Shown here: positions 48,785 to 57,722 of the stretch, piece by piece
How the letters are laid out: each line of letters starts with the position of its first letter
Numbering within the stretch: position 1 is the first letter of the stretch
NCBI RefSeq assembly: GCF_030123065.1
Contig: NZ_CP126093.1
Coordinates: 5,958,001 to 6,022,000 of the forward strand
Source of the DNA: Neobacillus sp. DY30
GTDB taxonomy: Bacteria > Bacillota > Bacilli > Bacillales > Cytobacillaceae
Reading direction: 5' to 3'
Length of the DNA: 64,000 nucleotides
Made by a program: the position numbers and the translations under genes
The notes under the pieces: generated by a model
What the model was told of the DNA's origin: nothing
Database searches by the model: none
The model's input: the letters and a program-made list of their open reading frames with translations, nothing else

Positions 48785-49600
48785 TTAACAGGCGCTTTCG
48801 CTTTTCTCATCCCCCACAGCTTGATAGCCATGCTCTTGGGCCACAAAATCAAGATGAATACTATTTAAATCCAGCAAAGCAGCTGATGGCTTGCTGAGAT
48901 ATTGTCTTGTATCGATCACTTTAATATATCCTGTACACTTGTCACAAACCTGGATTTGGGATGAAGCATCGCCCTCAATGGTCAAGAACTGAATCGTTTT
49001 ATGGTCATCATTGCCACAGTGTGTGCATTCAATCCTTTTTGCGTTCCAATGAGCCAGGCAGCGCGGGCAGGTCATCACCTTTTTCCCTTCATCCTTAAGT
49101 ACAGCAAGTCGTGCAGGCTCACCGCAAACTGGACAGCCAGCCCCAGGAACAGCGTGAGTAATTTCGTGCTGAATTTTCTCTGCCGTTAACTGCAGGTATG
49201 GTCGGAGTGCAGTTTCAGCAAGGAACTGCGGAATCCATTCTTCCAATTCATTTTCTTCAGCGAAATTTGTAAAATAAACACTGTTAAATGAAAAAGCTTC
49301 GTCAATCCAGCGAATGGCTGTTTCTTCGTTTAATAGACCGCTTACTCTCGCAAGTTTTGTTTCCCGGTCAGGGTTATTTTTGCTTAAAAGCTTATTTATC
49401 TCCTCTATCCACTGTTGGAATAGTGAAATTTCAAAATTAATAGACGCTAATGCCGCCGCAGGCACCCCTGCTGACATGGCTACTTTATCTAGGTTCGGTA
49501 TAATTGATTCTGAATCAATACTCTCTTTCCAATTCGCTTGAAGTGCTATAATTTCCTTCTGTAAATTCTGATATTCTTTTGAAACAACGGATTTTTTCAT
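48785..49600 (-). CDS. fdhE: Formate dehydrogenase accessory protein FdhE
   Basis: Zinc-ribbon-like protein needed for maturation of respiratory formate dehydrogenase. The 271-residue protein has four CxxC pairs: CPVC, CPRC, CTHC and CDKC. MKKSVVSKEYQNLQKEI was chosen as start behind GAGGTG; ten further in-frame codons upstream have no site. The last codons (EKSESAC) are written in sequence resembling the end of the family 2 repeat, suggesting a repeat insertion altered the C-terminus. Confidence 0.9.
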   Translation of the reverse strand: MKKSVVSKEYQNLQKEIIALQANWKESIDSESIIPNLDKVAMSAGVPAAALASINFEISLFQQWIEEINKLLSKNNPDRETKLARVSGLLNEETAIRWIDEAFSFNSVYFTNFAEENELEEWIPQFLAETALRPYLQLTAEKIQHEITHAVPGAGCPVCGEPARLAVLKDEGKKVMTCPRCLAHWNAKRIECTHCGNDDHKTIQFLTIEGDASSQIQVCDKCTGYIKVIDTRQYLSKPSAALLDLNSIHLDFVAQEHGYQAVGDEKSESAC

Positions 49601-49628
49601 TGTGCACCTCTTTTTAAATTTATAAAGC

Positions 49629-49656
49629 AATGGCTGTCTTATTACAGACAGCCATT
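49629..49656. other. Intercistronic stem-loop between fdnI and fdhE
   Basis: Perfect AATGGCTGTCT and AGACAGCCATT arms around a 6-nt loop. There is no T run on the minus strand, so partial termination or mRNA end protection is more likely than full termination. Confidence 0.65.
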
Positions 49657-49679
49657 TTGGTTATTAGTGATTCAATGGC

Positions 49680-50417
49680 TTACGCGCCTTTTTTCTTATT
49701 CTTGTTCGGACTAGTTGGCTTTTTTGGATTTCCATTTGCGTCAATATCAGGGAAGTTACCTTTTGCAACTTCTTCATCATACCAATCTGGATAGTGTTCT
49801 TTAGCCCACCAAGCAGGTACTTCTCCCGTGATAACACCTGAATATCCAGGTTTAGAGTTTTTGTGAATAACAGATAGATAAACATGTCCTACGACTACCG
49901 CTATTGCAAGGCCAAAACCAACATTGTGCAGTAAATATCCCCATTGGACTACAGCTCTAGGGAAAAATTGCGGGAACCACATTGGAAAGCCTGAACCGAT
50001 AATTAAAATCGCCGTGACAATTTGGATGATTGAGTTAATCTTTTCACCAGCGTTAAAGAATGTTTGCCTTACGTGCTTAAAATTAAAACCGAATAGTTCC
50101 TTTACGAATTCAGTAAAGAACTCCAGGTCGCGCTTCTTCCAAGTAACAAGCTCCTTCATCCAAAGCTTAAAGCCTTTAAAATCAAAGATTACCCAGATAA
50201 GCGTTGGGGATATAAACGCTACTGCGAATATTCTGTGCAGCAACCGTGCACCTTCGGGACCGCCAAGTACCGGATATAACCAGTCAAAAAACTCTGTGTA
50301 CATCGGCAAGGCTGTAATATAAAGTGCGAAGAAAGAAATAGCGTTAACAGCATGTGCCCAAACAAATGCCTTCGAAAAACGTCTTACTTTTACTGTCGAC
50401 TTTTGAGGTTTACTCAT
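49680..50417 (-). CDS. fdnI: Formate dehydrogenase cytochrome b subunit
   Basis: Diheme cytochrome b that passes electrons from the iron-sulfur subunit to quinone. The 245-residue protein has about four membrane segments with heme-ligand histidines in VWAHAVNAISFF, LLHRIFAVAF, LLHNVGFGLA and GHVYLSVIH, and a Lys/Asn/Pro-rich C-terminal tail. The ATG at 50417 follows GGAGGTG and overlaps the end of fdnH by 8 nt. Confidence 0.92.
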   Translation of the reverse strand: MSKPQKSTVKVRRFSKAFVWAHAVNAISFFALYITALPMYTEFFDWLYPVLGGPEGARLLHRIFAVAFISPTLIWVIFDFKGFKLWMKELVTWKKRDLEFFTEFVKELFGFNFKHVRQTFFNAGEKINSIIQIVTAILIIGSGFPMWFPQFFPRAVVQWGYLLHNVGFGLAIAVVVGHVYLSVIHKNSKPGYSGVITGEVPAWWAKEHYPDWYDEEVAKGNFPDIDANGNPKKPTSPNKNKKKGA

Positions 50418-51240
50418 GGTGTTCACCTCCGTCTTCGTTTTTACCGTTCTTTTTCTTACTTATAATCGTATTCGTAATGAAAGCTCCGACAACCGCCATT
50501 GTAGTTGCCCCAATCATCATCTTACCAATTGGCTGTGCATAGTCTTTCCAAATTACAGCAGATGTAGGTACTTTTGGATTTTCAGGTAATCCGTATACAG
50601 ATGGTTTTTCAGCTAATACATAAACAGTATGTGTACCGCCTACACCTTGTGGATTATAAACCTGTGCATTTGGATAACGATCCTTAATTTCCTTTACACG
50701 CTTTTCAGCCTTCGCAACCATTTCAGCCTTGTCGCCGAACTCCATTGCACCTGTATGACAGGTTGTAACACATGCAGGCTGTAAGCCTTCCTCCAAACGG
50801 TCTGTACACATTGTACATTTATTTGCTTTACGGTATTTGTCGCCATTTTTATCAACGTATTCCTTAAGAGAAATCACTTCAAATGGACAGTTATTTACAC
50901 AGTATCCGCAGCCAACGCACTTCTCATGGTCAATCACTACCGTACCAAACTCAGTGTAGCTGATAGCATTCTCTGGACATACCTTTTCGCAGGCAGCATC
51001 GGTACAGTGCATACAAGCGGAGTGACGGAATAGGTAATCCAGGCCGCCTTTAGAATTTTCATGCTCAATATATTGCAATACATTCCAAGTATCTGCAGTT
51101 GTTTTTGCATGTGATTGAGCACTGCCTAGGAAATCCTGCTGTTCTGCCGGAAGGTCATTCCAGTTTTTACAGGCAACCATACAAGCACGGCAACCATCAC
51201 ATTTGGTTACGTCGACAAATTTTACATATTCAGTAGCCAT
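50410..51240 (-). CDS. fdnH: Formate dehydrogenase iron-sulfur subunit
   Basis: Electron transfer subunit with four [4Fe-4S] clusters. The 276-residue protein shows CDGCRACMVAC, CMHCTDAACEKVC, CVGCGYCVNNC and CTMC...CVTTC, and one C-terminal membrane anchor (MMIGATTMAVVGAFITNTII). There is no signal peptide of its own, as expected for a subunit co-exported with FdnG. It starts 3 bp after the stop of fdnG, behind GGAGGG. Confidence 0.95.
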   Translation of the reverse strand: MATEYVKFVDVTKCDGCRACMVACKNWNDLPAEQQDFLGSAQSHAKTTADTWNVLQYIEHENSKGGLDYLFRHSACMHCTDAACEKVCPENAISYTEFGTVVIDHEKCVGCGYCVNNCPFEVISLKEYVDKNGDKYRKANKCTMCTDRLEEGLQPACVTTCHTGAMEFGDKAEMVAKAEKRVKEIKDRYPNAQVYNPQGVGGTHTVYVLAEKPSVYGLPENPKVPTSAVIWKDYAQPIGKMMIGATTMAVVGAFITNTIISKKKNGKNEDGGEHHE

Positions 51241-51242
51241 TG

Positions 51243-54227
51243 TTATGCCCTCCTTACGTCACAGAGGAATGCTTTGTACTCTGGAATGGTTGTATTGGCA
51301 TCCCCGATATGAGGAGTCAGGCGGTTTGCTGTATCCCCAGTTGCGAATCCTTTATAACCAAAATGCCATGGCATTCCGATTTGGTGTACCTTTTTACCGT
51401 CGATGGTATGAGGTTTAAAACGTTTTGTCACCATTGCATAAGCGTTTACTTCACCACGGGCTGATGTGACAATGACTTTATCCTTATTTTTAATACCTTT
51501 TTCTTTTGCTAACTCTTCGCTCATTTCAATATACATATGAGGTACAAGTTCTGATAACCATTCCTGGTTACGAGTCATCGTTCCAGACTGCCAGTGTTCA
51601 CTTACACGGTAAGTGGTAGCAACAATCGGGAAGTCTGCCTTGAAGCCGCGCTTGTTGAATTCACCTTCAAATAGTTGAATGGTTGGGTTAATTTCTTGGC
51701 TTGAGAATTTATTCTTAGTTGGACTTTCAAACGGCTCATAGTGTTCTGGGAATGGCCCATCATTTAAAGTTGGTGCATACAGTCCGCCCAAACCGTCATT
51801 CATCATGATGAATGGATCTTCAAAGCCTGGATCTCCAGGTTTTCTGACTGCTACGAAGTCCGGTACGTCCACCCCAGTCCATTTACCAAGTGCTGCATCA
51901 TACCAAATAACTGCTTTGTCTTTGTTGTATGGTTTTCCACTTGGATCACAAGAAGCACGGTTGTAAAGAATACGGCGGTTCATCGGCCAAGCATATGACC
52001 AGTTTAGATATAAGCTCATGCCGGTATCTTTTTTGTCACGGTTTTTCGCGCGATTCTTTCCTTCTTCCGGATAGAATCCACAATAAATCCAGTTTCCGGA
52101 GCAGGTTGAACCGTCATCTTTCAAGTTACCAAAGCCTGCAATCAGTTTACCTGTATTCACGTCATAACCGTTGATTTCTTTACATACTAAGTCAATGTCA
52201 GGGTGATGTCCTTCACCATAATTCCAATATAATGCATTGATTGGAGCTGCAGATGGGCCAGCTTCATTTTTGTAAAGAGCCTTAATTCTTGTTGCAAGTT
52301 CATGGATGATTTCTAAGTCTGCTTTTGATTCACCCAGTGGCTTAATTGCCTGCCAGCGGTATTGCATCCAACGGGCACTGTTTGATACGCTGCCTTCTTT
52401 TTCATAAGAAGAACATGCAGGAAGAAGGAATACTTCTGTATTAACCTTAGAAGGATCGTTGCCAGCTTCTTTTTGCCAGAAAGCTGATGTTTCGGTTTCC
52501 CAAAGGTCAACTGCTACTAACCATTTCAAGTTGCCTAATGCTTCTTTCTCCTTACCAGCGTTTGGTCCGCCGACTACTGGATTTGTTCCAAATAGGAATG
52601 TTCCTTCTAGAGTACCTTCATACATTGCCTTGAAAAGGTTAATGTGTGAGTAGTTCTTGTTGCCTTTTGGCAGGTATTGATAACAGAATTCGTTATCTTT
52701 TGTTGCATTTGGTCCATACCATGCTTTTAACAAGCTGACGATGAATTTAGGCTTGTTGCTCCAATAACCTGTTTTAGGAGTCTCTTTTTCTAAGTGTCCT
52801 GCTAAAGTAGCATTTAAAGGATCTTTAGAAGTTGGAGCATTTAAGTAACCTGTTAAGTTACCATATAATAATCCAAAATCTGTTGAACCTTGGACGTTAG
52901 ACTCTCCACGCATTGCTTGCAAACCGCCGCCAGGTATGCCTATGTTACCTAATAGAAGCTGTATGATTGCGAATGCACGTACGTTTTGTGTTCCAACTGT
53001 ATGCTGGGTTGTTCCCATAGCGTATAAAATCGTTCCTGCCTTACCTACTTGACCAGTTGCACAGAACGCTTTATAAACTTTTAATAAATCTTCTTTTGGT
53101 GTTCCTGTAACACTTACTACTGTGTCAATATCGTAGCGTGAGTAATGCTTTTTCATTAATTGGAAAACAGATCTAGGATGTTCTAAAGTGAAGTCTTTAA
53201 CTAGCTTTCCTTCAGCATCTTTCTCGAATGCCCACTGTGTTTTATCGTAAGAGCGCTTATCTTCCATATATCCAGAGAATAAGCCATCCTCGAATTTAAA
53301 GCTGTCTTTTACGATACCGCTTGCATTTGTATATTTAGCAACATACTCTTTGTGATAAAGATTATTTTCAAGCGCATATTTGATCATCCCGCCCATAAAA
53401 GCGATATCTGTACCAGAGCGTAATGGTGCATAAATATCTGACATTGACGATGTTCTTGTATAACGAGGGTCAACGCTCACAATCTTGCCGCCATTCTCTT
53501 TCGCTTTCGTTAACCATCTAAAACTGATTGGATGGTTTTCTGCAGGGTTCGCACCCATAATCAACGCACAATCTGTATACTGCAGATCATTCCAACTGTT
53601 AGTCATTGCTCCACGACCAAATGAAGGTGCCAGACCGGCAACCGTAGAACTATGTCATATTCGTGCCTGGTGCTCTAAATAGGTGACACCAAGCCCTCTC
53701 ATCATTTTTGAAAGCAGGTAAGTCTCTTCGTTATCAAGAGCTGCTCCGCCGATGCTTGCTATCGCCTCGGTCTTATTTACTGTCATGCCGTCTTCTGAGA
53801 CAACAAATGTTTTATCACGTGTTTCTTTTGTACGCTTGGCAATGGTTTCATACATCCATTCCCAGTCTTTTTCTACCCACTTATCACTGCCTGGTGCACG
53901 ATAAAGCGGTTTCTTAAATCGTTTTTCAGAGGTATATAATTGTCTGATGGTTGTACCCTTGCTGCATAGTTTTCCTTCGTTAATTGGGTTATCCGGATCC
54001 CCTTCCGTATAAACCACTGTGTTGTCCTTTGTATGGACTAAAATTCCGCAACCAACGCCGCAAAAACAGCAAATGGTTGGCGTTACAGTTGATTTGGCAA
54101 TTTTAAATTCTTTTGTTGCGGCTTGGGCTTTTTTTGTATCAAAGCCTAATTCAACAACAGCCAAAGTTGCCGCAGTAGCTCCTGACAATTTCAAAAATTG
54201 CCGGCGGTTTAAGTTGATTTCAACCAT
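51243..54227 (-). CDS. fdnG: Formate dehydrogenase large subunit, selenocysteine-containing
   Basis: Molybdenum bis-MGD enzyme that oxidises formate outside the membrane. The full product is 994 residues read through an in-frame UGA at 53655-53657 (residue 191), in the context QARI-U-HSSTVAGLAPSFGRGAMTN, the same place as the Sec of E. coli FdnG. The N-terminus has the twin-arginine signal NRRQFLKLSG. The [4Fe-4S] cluster ligands follow (CCFCGVGCG...C). The start MVEIN was chosen because GGAAGGAGAT precedes it; thirteen upstream codons lack a site. SelA, SelB, SelD and tRNA-Sec must be encoded elsewhere; they are not in this window. Confidence 0.93.
53626..53657 (-). promoter_or_regulatory. 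Selenocysteine UGA codon and SECIS stem-loop
   Basis: On the minus strand the UGA (53657-53655) is followed after exactly 11 nt by GGTTGCCGGTCTGGCACC (53643-53626). This folds with a bulged U and the apical loop GGTCT. E. coli fdhF has UGA, 11 nt, then GGTTGCAGGTCTGCACC, with the same bulged U and loop. It is therefore a predicted bacterial SECIS element for SelB. Confidence 0.92.
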
Positions 54228-54275
54228 TTTTCTATCTCCTTCCCAGAATTGAATAGAACATCCCATGAAATGCGT

Positions 54276-54386
54276 AAGCGCCTTGCCCAGGGGCGACAGG
54301 CATAAGACGAGCCGGCTAGAAGGTTGTTTTTTAACCTTCTGGACGGATTGGCTTATGACCCGAGCCCCTAGGCGCTGAAGCTAGAC
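54276..54386. repeat. Post-stop hairpin element family 2, full copy in reverse orientation
   Basis: A long imperfect hairpin between fdhD and fdnG. Outer arms are AGCGCC with GGCGCT, followed by CCCCT/AGGGG and CATAAG/CTTATG pairs, and the centre is an 8-bp stem AGAAGGTT (54318-54325 with 54333-54340). The ends match the copy at 21723-21843 but the central stem sequence is different. The GTCTAGCTTC end faces fdhD, opposite to the other copies. It fills most of the 54228-54428 gap. Confidence 0.8.
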
Positions 54387-54428
54387 ACACTTTTTATCTA
54401 GTTTCTACCTTACTATTGATACCCCCCT

Positions 54429-55190
54429 TCAATGCATCTCGACAGCAGGTATTTCCACTAAATCATTTTCAACTCGGCCTGTTGAGGTATAAATATTCGC
54501 CATTTTCCCTCGTAAATAGCCAATTACCTCTATATTTAAGAACTTAGCCAGCTGAACAGCCTGCTTAGTGGCGGCTGTTCTTGATCCAATAACAGGAAAG
54601 CCAAATTTCGCTGCTTTGGAGAGCATTTCATATGAAACCCTTCCGGTTGTTAATAAAACTAACCGTTCAGGCTGCAAACCCATTCGTATGGTGTGGCCAA
54701 TGATCTTATCGACTGCATTGTGCCGCCCAATGTCTTCGCGGACGATGATAGTGCCTGCTTCATCAACAATACAGGCTCCATGCATACCGCCGGTTTCAAG
54801 ATAAAACGGTGAATTTTGAGCAAATTCACATCGTTTTTTTAATAGATAACTCAATTTATAGCTGTGTTCAGACGAAACCTTTTCAAAGTTTTTCACATCT
54901 GTCATCGAGAAAAAAGTAACCCCGCGGCCGCAGCCTGCAGTATAGTGCTTCTTCTTCGTAAACAACTCTTCTTCATTAAAGCCATTCAGAAGTTCAACAT
55001 GAATGGTGCCCATTTCTTCATTTACCGTGATGGACCCAACATCACTCGATCCGTGAATAAATCCTTCAGAAAACAAATATCCATAGGCCCAATCCTCTAA
55101 ATCATGTTTCGTTAGCTGAAATACAGCAATCTCATACCCATTTAAAACCAGAGTAATCGGATATTCATCAGGACATCCTTTGCGGTACAT
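54429..55190 (-). CDS. fdhD: Formate dehydrogenase accessory sulfurtransferase FdhD
   Basis: Transfers sulfur (from IscS in E. coli) to the molybdenum cofactor, which activates formate dehydrogenase. The 253-residue protein has the loop AGCGRGVTFFS with one Cys, where E. coli has a CxxC pair, and the later REDIGRHNAVDKIIG and TTGRVSYEMLSKAAK...SRTAATKQAVQLA motifs of the family. The ATG at 55190 follows AAAGGAGGG. It is the first gene of the block. Confidence 0.94.
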   Translation of the reverse strand: MYRKGCPDEYPITLVLNGYEIAVFQLTKHDLEDWAYGYLFSEGFIHGSSDVGSITVNEEMGTIHVELLNGFNEEELFTKKKHYTAGCGRGVTFFSMTDVKNFEKVSSEHSYKLSYLLKKRCEFAQNSPFYLETGGMHGACIVDEAGTIIVREDIGRHNAVDKIIGHTIRMGLQPERLVLLTTGRVSYEMLSKAAKFGFPVIGSRTAATKQAVQLAKFLNIEVIGYLRGKMANIYTSTGRVENDLVEIPAVEMH

Positions 55191-55665
55191 TGGTTTCCCT
55201 CCTTTCAGGAAATAACCATCTTGGCGTTTCAATTGTAAGGATGATGCCGAACCTTCTCAGCGACATTTATCACAACGAATACCAGATTGAAATGAATCCA
55301 TTATTCTTTTAAATTTTTTTAATAATCTCGACGCCTTCATTTCAGGACTTTGTCAAATCTCAGACAATTTTGTGACAGATTATCGAATTCTTTCTAGTTA
55401 AATGGTTTTAATACTACGATAGAATGGTAAAGGTTTAATATGTAAGCGATTCCATTTAAAAAGTATATCTTTAGTACTATCGTACGATGAGTACTTTTTC
55501 CCTGAAGTAAGATTTATCACATATAACCATTTAATTAGGGTAAAAACAGTTATTTGTCATTTTTCTGACATAATCACTGTGTTTTGTAAAATTTCTACTA
55601 TATTTTCAGGTTTGTTTTATAATAGGAATAGTGAAATTCACCAACTGTTAATAGGAGGAGTACAT
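55191..55665. other. Divergent gap between fdhD and pdxK
   Basis: A 475-bp AT-rich region with no gene seen. It contains the near-palindrome at 55473-55495 within longer AAAAAGTA/TACTTTTT arms, several GTGA/TCAC half-sites (for example near 55371-55376 and 55515-55520) that do not form a full Fnr box, and a TATAAT at 55618-55623 before pdxK without a good -35. Confidence 0.6.
55473..55495. promoter_or_regulatory. 23-bp near-palindrome upstream of fdhD and pdxK
   Basis: AGTACT, then the 10-bp palindrome ATCGTACGAT, then GAGTACT. Symmetry is perfect apart from one inserted base. It could be an operator for either divergent gene; no known binding protein is assigned. Confidence 0.45.
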
Positions 55666-56493
55666 ATGACTATCAAAAAGGTTATGACCATCGCAGGTTC
55701 AGATACGAGCGGGGGTGCTGGGATTCAAGCAGATATAAAAACATTCCAGGAGCTGGGTGTTTATGGGATGACCGCACTAACTACTATCGTTACAATGGAT
55801 CCAAAGGACTGGCACCATAGTGTGTTTCCAATCTCTGTTGAGACATTAAAACCACAAATCGATACTGTCTTATCTGTAGGGATTGACGCAATGAAAACTG
55901 GTATGCTCGGGACAGTTGAGATCATTGAGTTAGTGGCTAAGGTTATTGATGAACACAAATTGGAGAAAGTTGTAATTGACCCTGTTATGGTGTGTAAGGG
56001 GGAAGATGAAGTATTGAATCCAGAAACAACTGATGCTATGCGTGAACTGTTATTACCGCGTGCATTGGTTGTGACACCTAACCTTTTCGAAGCAGGTCAA
56101 TTAGCCCAAACGGGTCCGGTTAAAACGTTAGAACAGATGAAAGAAGCTGCTGTAAAAATACATGATTTAGGTGCAAAGTATGTTGTCATTAAAGGCGGCA
56201 GCAAGCTTTTAACAGAAGAAAAATCCCTAGACCTTTTATACGATGGCAAAAACTTTACCGTGTTTGAATCAGAGAAAGTGGAAACAAACTTTACACACGG
56301 CGCAGGCTGCACATTCTCATCAGCAATTACTGCAGAACTTGCGAAAGGAAGTTCTGTTGTAGAAGCGGTCGAAGTGGCAAAAGACTTCATCTCAGCTGCA
56401 ATCAGCCAAGGATTCCGCTTAAATGAATTTGTCGGCCCAACTTGGCATGGTGCCTACCGCGGCGCAAAAACGGAATATTGTACAGATTGTTAA
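55666..56493 (+). CDS. pdxK: Pyridoxine/pyridoxal/pyridoxamine kinase
   Basis: Phosphorylates B6 vitamers; ribokinase-like fold related to ThiD. The 275-residue protein has the substrate motif AGSDTSGGAGIQADIKTF at residues 9-26, VIDPVMVCKGEDEVL, and the anion-hole/catalytic THGAGCTFSSAI near the C-terminus. An AGGAGGAG site fixes the start at 55666; a longer frame upstream has none. It corresponds to ywdB in B. subtilis, where sugar-uptake genes rather than fdh genes lie between it and ywdI. Confidence 0.9.
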   Translation: MTIKKVMTIAGSDTSGGAGIQADIKTFQELGVYGMTALTTIVTMDPKDWHHSVFPISVETLKPQIDTVLSVGIDAMKTGMLGTVEIIELVAKVIDEHKLEKVVIDPVMVCKGEDEVLNPETTDAMRELLLPRALVVTPNLFEAGQLAQTGPVKTLEQMKEAAVKIHDLGAKYVVIKGGSKLLTEEKSLDLLYDGKNFTVFESEKVETNFTHGAGCTFSSAITAELAKGSSVVEAVEVAKDFISAAISQGFRLNEFVGPTWHGAYRGAKTEYCTDC

Positions 56494-56505
56494 TCATATA
56501 AAAAC

Positions 56506-56537
56506 AGAGTCGGGCCTTGGGTTCGGCTCTTTTTTTA
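56506..56537 (+). terminator. Terminator of pdxK
   Basis: AGAGTCGGGCC and GGTTCGGCTCT arms (with G-U pairs) followed by seven Ts, about 12 bp after the stop. Confidence 0.85.
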
Positions 56538-56642
56538 GGCAATGATTTCGCTTTTTCAATGTGATTTTAGTATGATAGTTACATTATTAAATAAACTTGT
56601 TTTTTGATTACATACCTTGCAATTGAGAAAGGAGATAGAATT

Positions 56643-56993
56643 ATGGAACCGATTAAGGATTATCGCCAGGTTCAAGAAGCGATTAACGCATACGCGAACC
56701 AGGATGTATACATTCACCTGGAAACTACGAATGGTGCCTATGCTTCACATCACGATCAAACTTTCTTTTCAGCAGGTGCCTATATCCGCAACGCATTGGT
56801 TCGATACGAAATTGGGAAAATCACAGGAAGTGACCCCTATCGTGTTGGCTTAAAAATAAACCTTGGCTGGATTTATGCAGAAGGTCTCACTCATTTTGAA
56901 GTGGATGAGCAAAACCGTTTGCTGCTAGCCGGTCATGATAACAAAGGAAAACTCGCGGTAGCTCTTGAAATCAGTGCTACACCGTTTGAGTAA
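56643..56993 (+). CDS. yojF: YojF family protein (DUF1806)
   Basis: A 116-residue conserved protein that travels with bshB2 in bacilli. The sequence HLETTNGAYASHHDQTFFSA and the beta-rich C-terminal half are typical. No catalytic motif is known. AAAGGAG precedes the ATG at 56643. The gene ends 17 bp before bshB2, so the pair forms an operon. The function is probably linked to bacillithiol but unproven. Confidence 0.9.
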   Translation: MEPIKDYRQVQEAINAYANQDVYIHLETTNGAYASHHDQTFFSAGAYIRNALVRYEIGKITGSDPYRVGLKINLGWIYAEGLTHFEVDEQNRLLLAGHDNKGKLAVALEISATPFE

Positions 56994-57010
56994 AGAAAGG
57001 AGCAGCCTTT

Positions 57011-57679
57011 ATGGAAAAAGAACGTCATGTATTAGTCATCTTTCCACATCCGGATGACGAAGCTTTTGGAGTATCAGGCACCATTGCCACTCATGTACAA
57101 AATGGCACTCCGGTCACATATGCTTGTTTAACCTTGGGCGAGATGGGGCGTAACATGGGTAATCCGCCTTTTACCAATCGAGAAAACCTCCCGAAAATCC
57201 GAAGAGAAGAGCTTAAGGCTGCTGCCGCGGCATTAGGAATTCAGGATTTGCGGATGTTAGGGTACCGTGATAAAACGGTTGAGTTTGAAGATGATGAGAA
57301 ACTTGCGAATGCGATATTGTCATTAATTAATGAGGTAAATCCATCATTGATTATTACTTTTTATCCAGGCTACTCCGTTCACCCTGACCATGACGCCACC
57401 GGTGCGGCGGTTGTCAGAGCCGTTGAAAAGCTTCCTGCCGCCGCAAGGCCTAAACTGCACTGTGTTGCTTTTTCTAACGATTGTGTGGAGAAGCTTGGTG
57501 AGGCCGACATTATCCATAATATTAGTGCTGTTGCCGATAAAAAGCTCGCTGCGATTCAAGCACATCGTTCTCAGACGGAGCAAATGTTTGGTGACGTGAC
57601 AGAAAAGCTGAAAAACCAAGATCCGCAGATGATGGTCTGGATCAATAATGAACGGTTTTGGACGTATAAATTCAAATAA
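57011..57679 (+). CDS. bshB2: Bacillithiol biosynthesis N-acetylglucosaminyl-malate deacetylase
   Basis: Zinc deacetylase of the LmbE family making GlcN-malate, the second step of bacillithiol synthesis. The 222-residue protein has the zinc motif FPHPDDE at about residues 11-17 and the third His in SVHPDHDATG. AAAGGAG precedes the ATG. It matches BshB2 rather than BshB1 by its YojF partner and length. Confidence 0.94.
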   Translation: MEKERHVLVIFPHPDDEAFGVSGTIATHVQNGTPVTYACLTLGEMGRNMGNPPFTNRENLPKIRREELKAAAAALGIQDLRMLGYRDKTVEFEDDEKLANAILSLINEVNPSLIITFYPGYSVHPDHDATGAAVVRAVEKLPAAARPKLHCVAFSNDCVEKLGEADIIHNISAVADKKLAAIQAHRSQTEQMFGDVTEKLKNQDPQMMVWINNERFWTYKFK

Positions 57680-57722
57680 TTCTATGTTTATAAAACCCGA
57701 TATTAGGCGGAAATCACTGAGA

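Noticed and set aside
53607-53660. fdnG split into two genes or a frameshift pseudogene
   Set aside because: The frame is continuous on both sides of a single UGA, the surrounding residues match the FdnG Sec site and a SECIS stem-loop follows at the correct distance.
55360-55600. Fnr box upstream of fdhD
   Set aside because: GTGA and TCAC half-sites occur but none pair with a 6-bp spacer as TGTGA-N6-TCACA.
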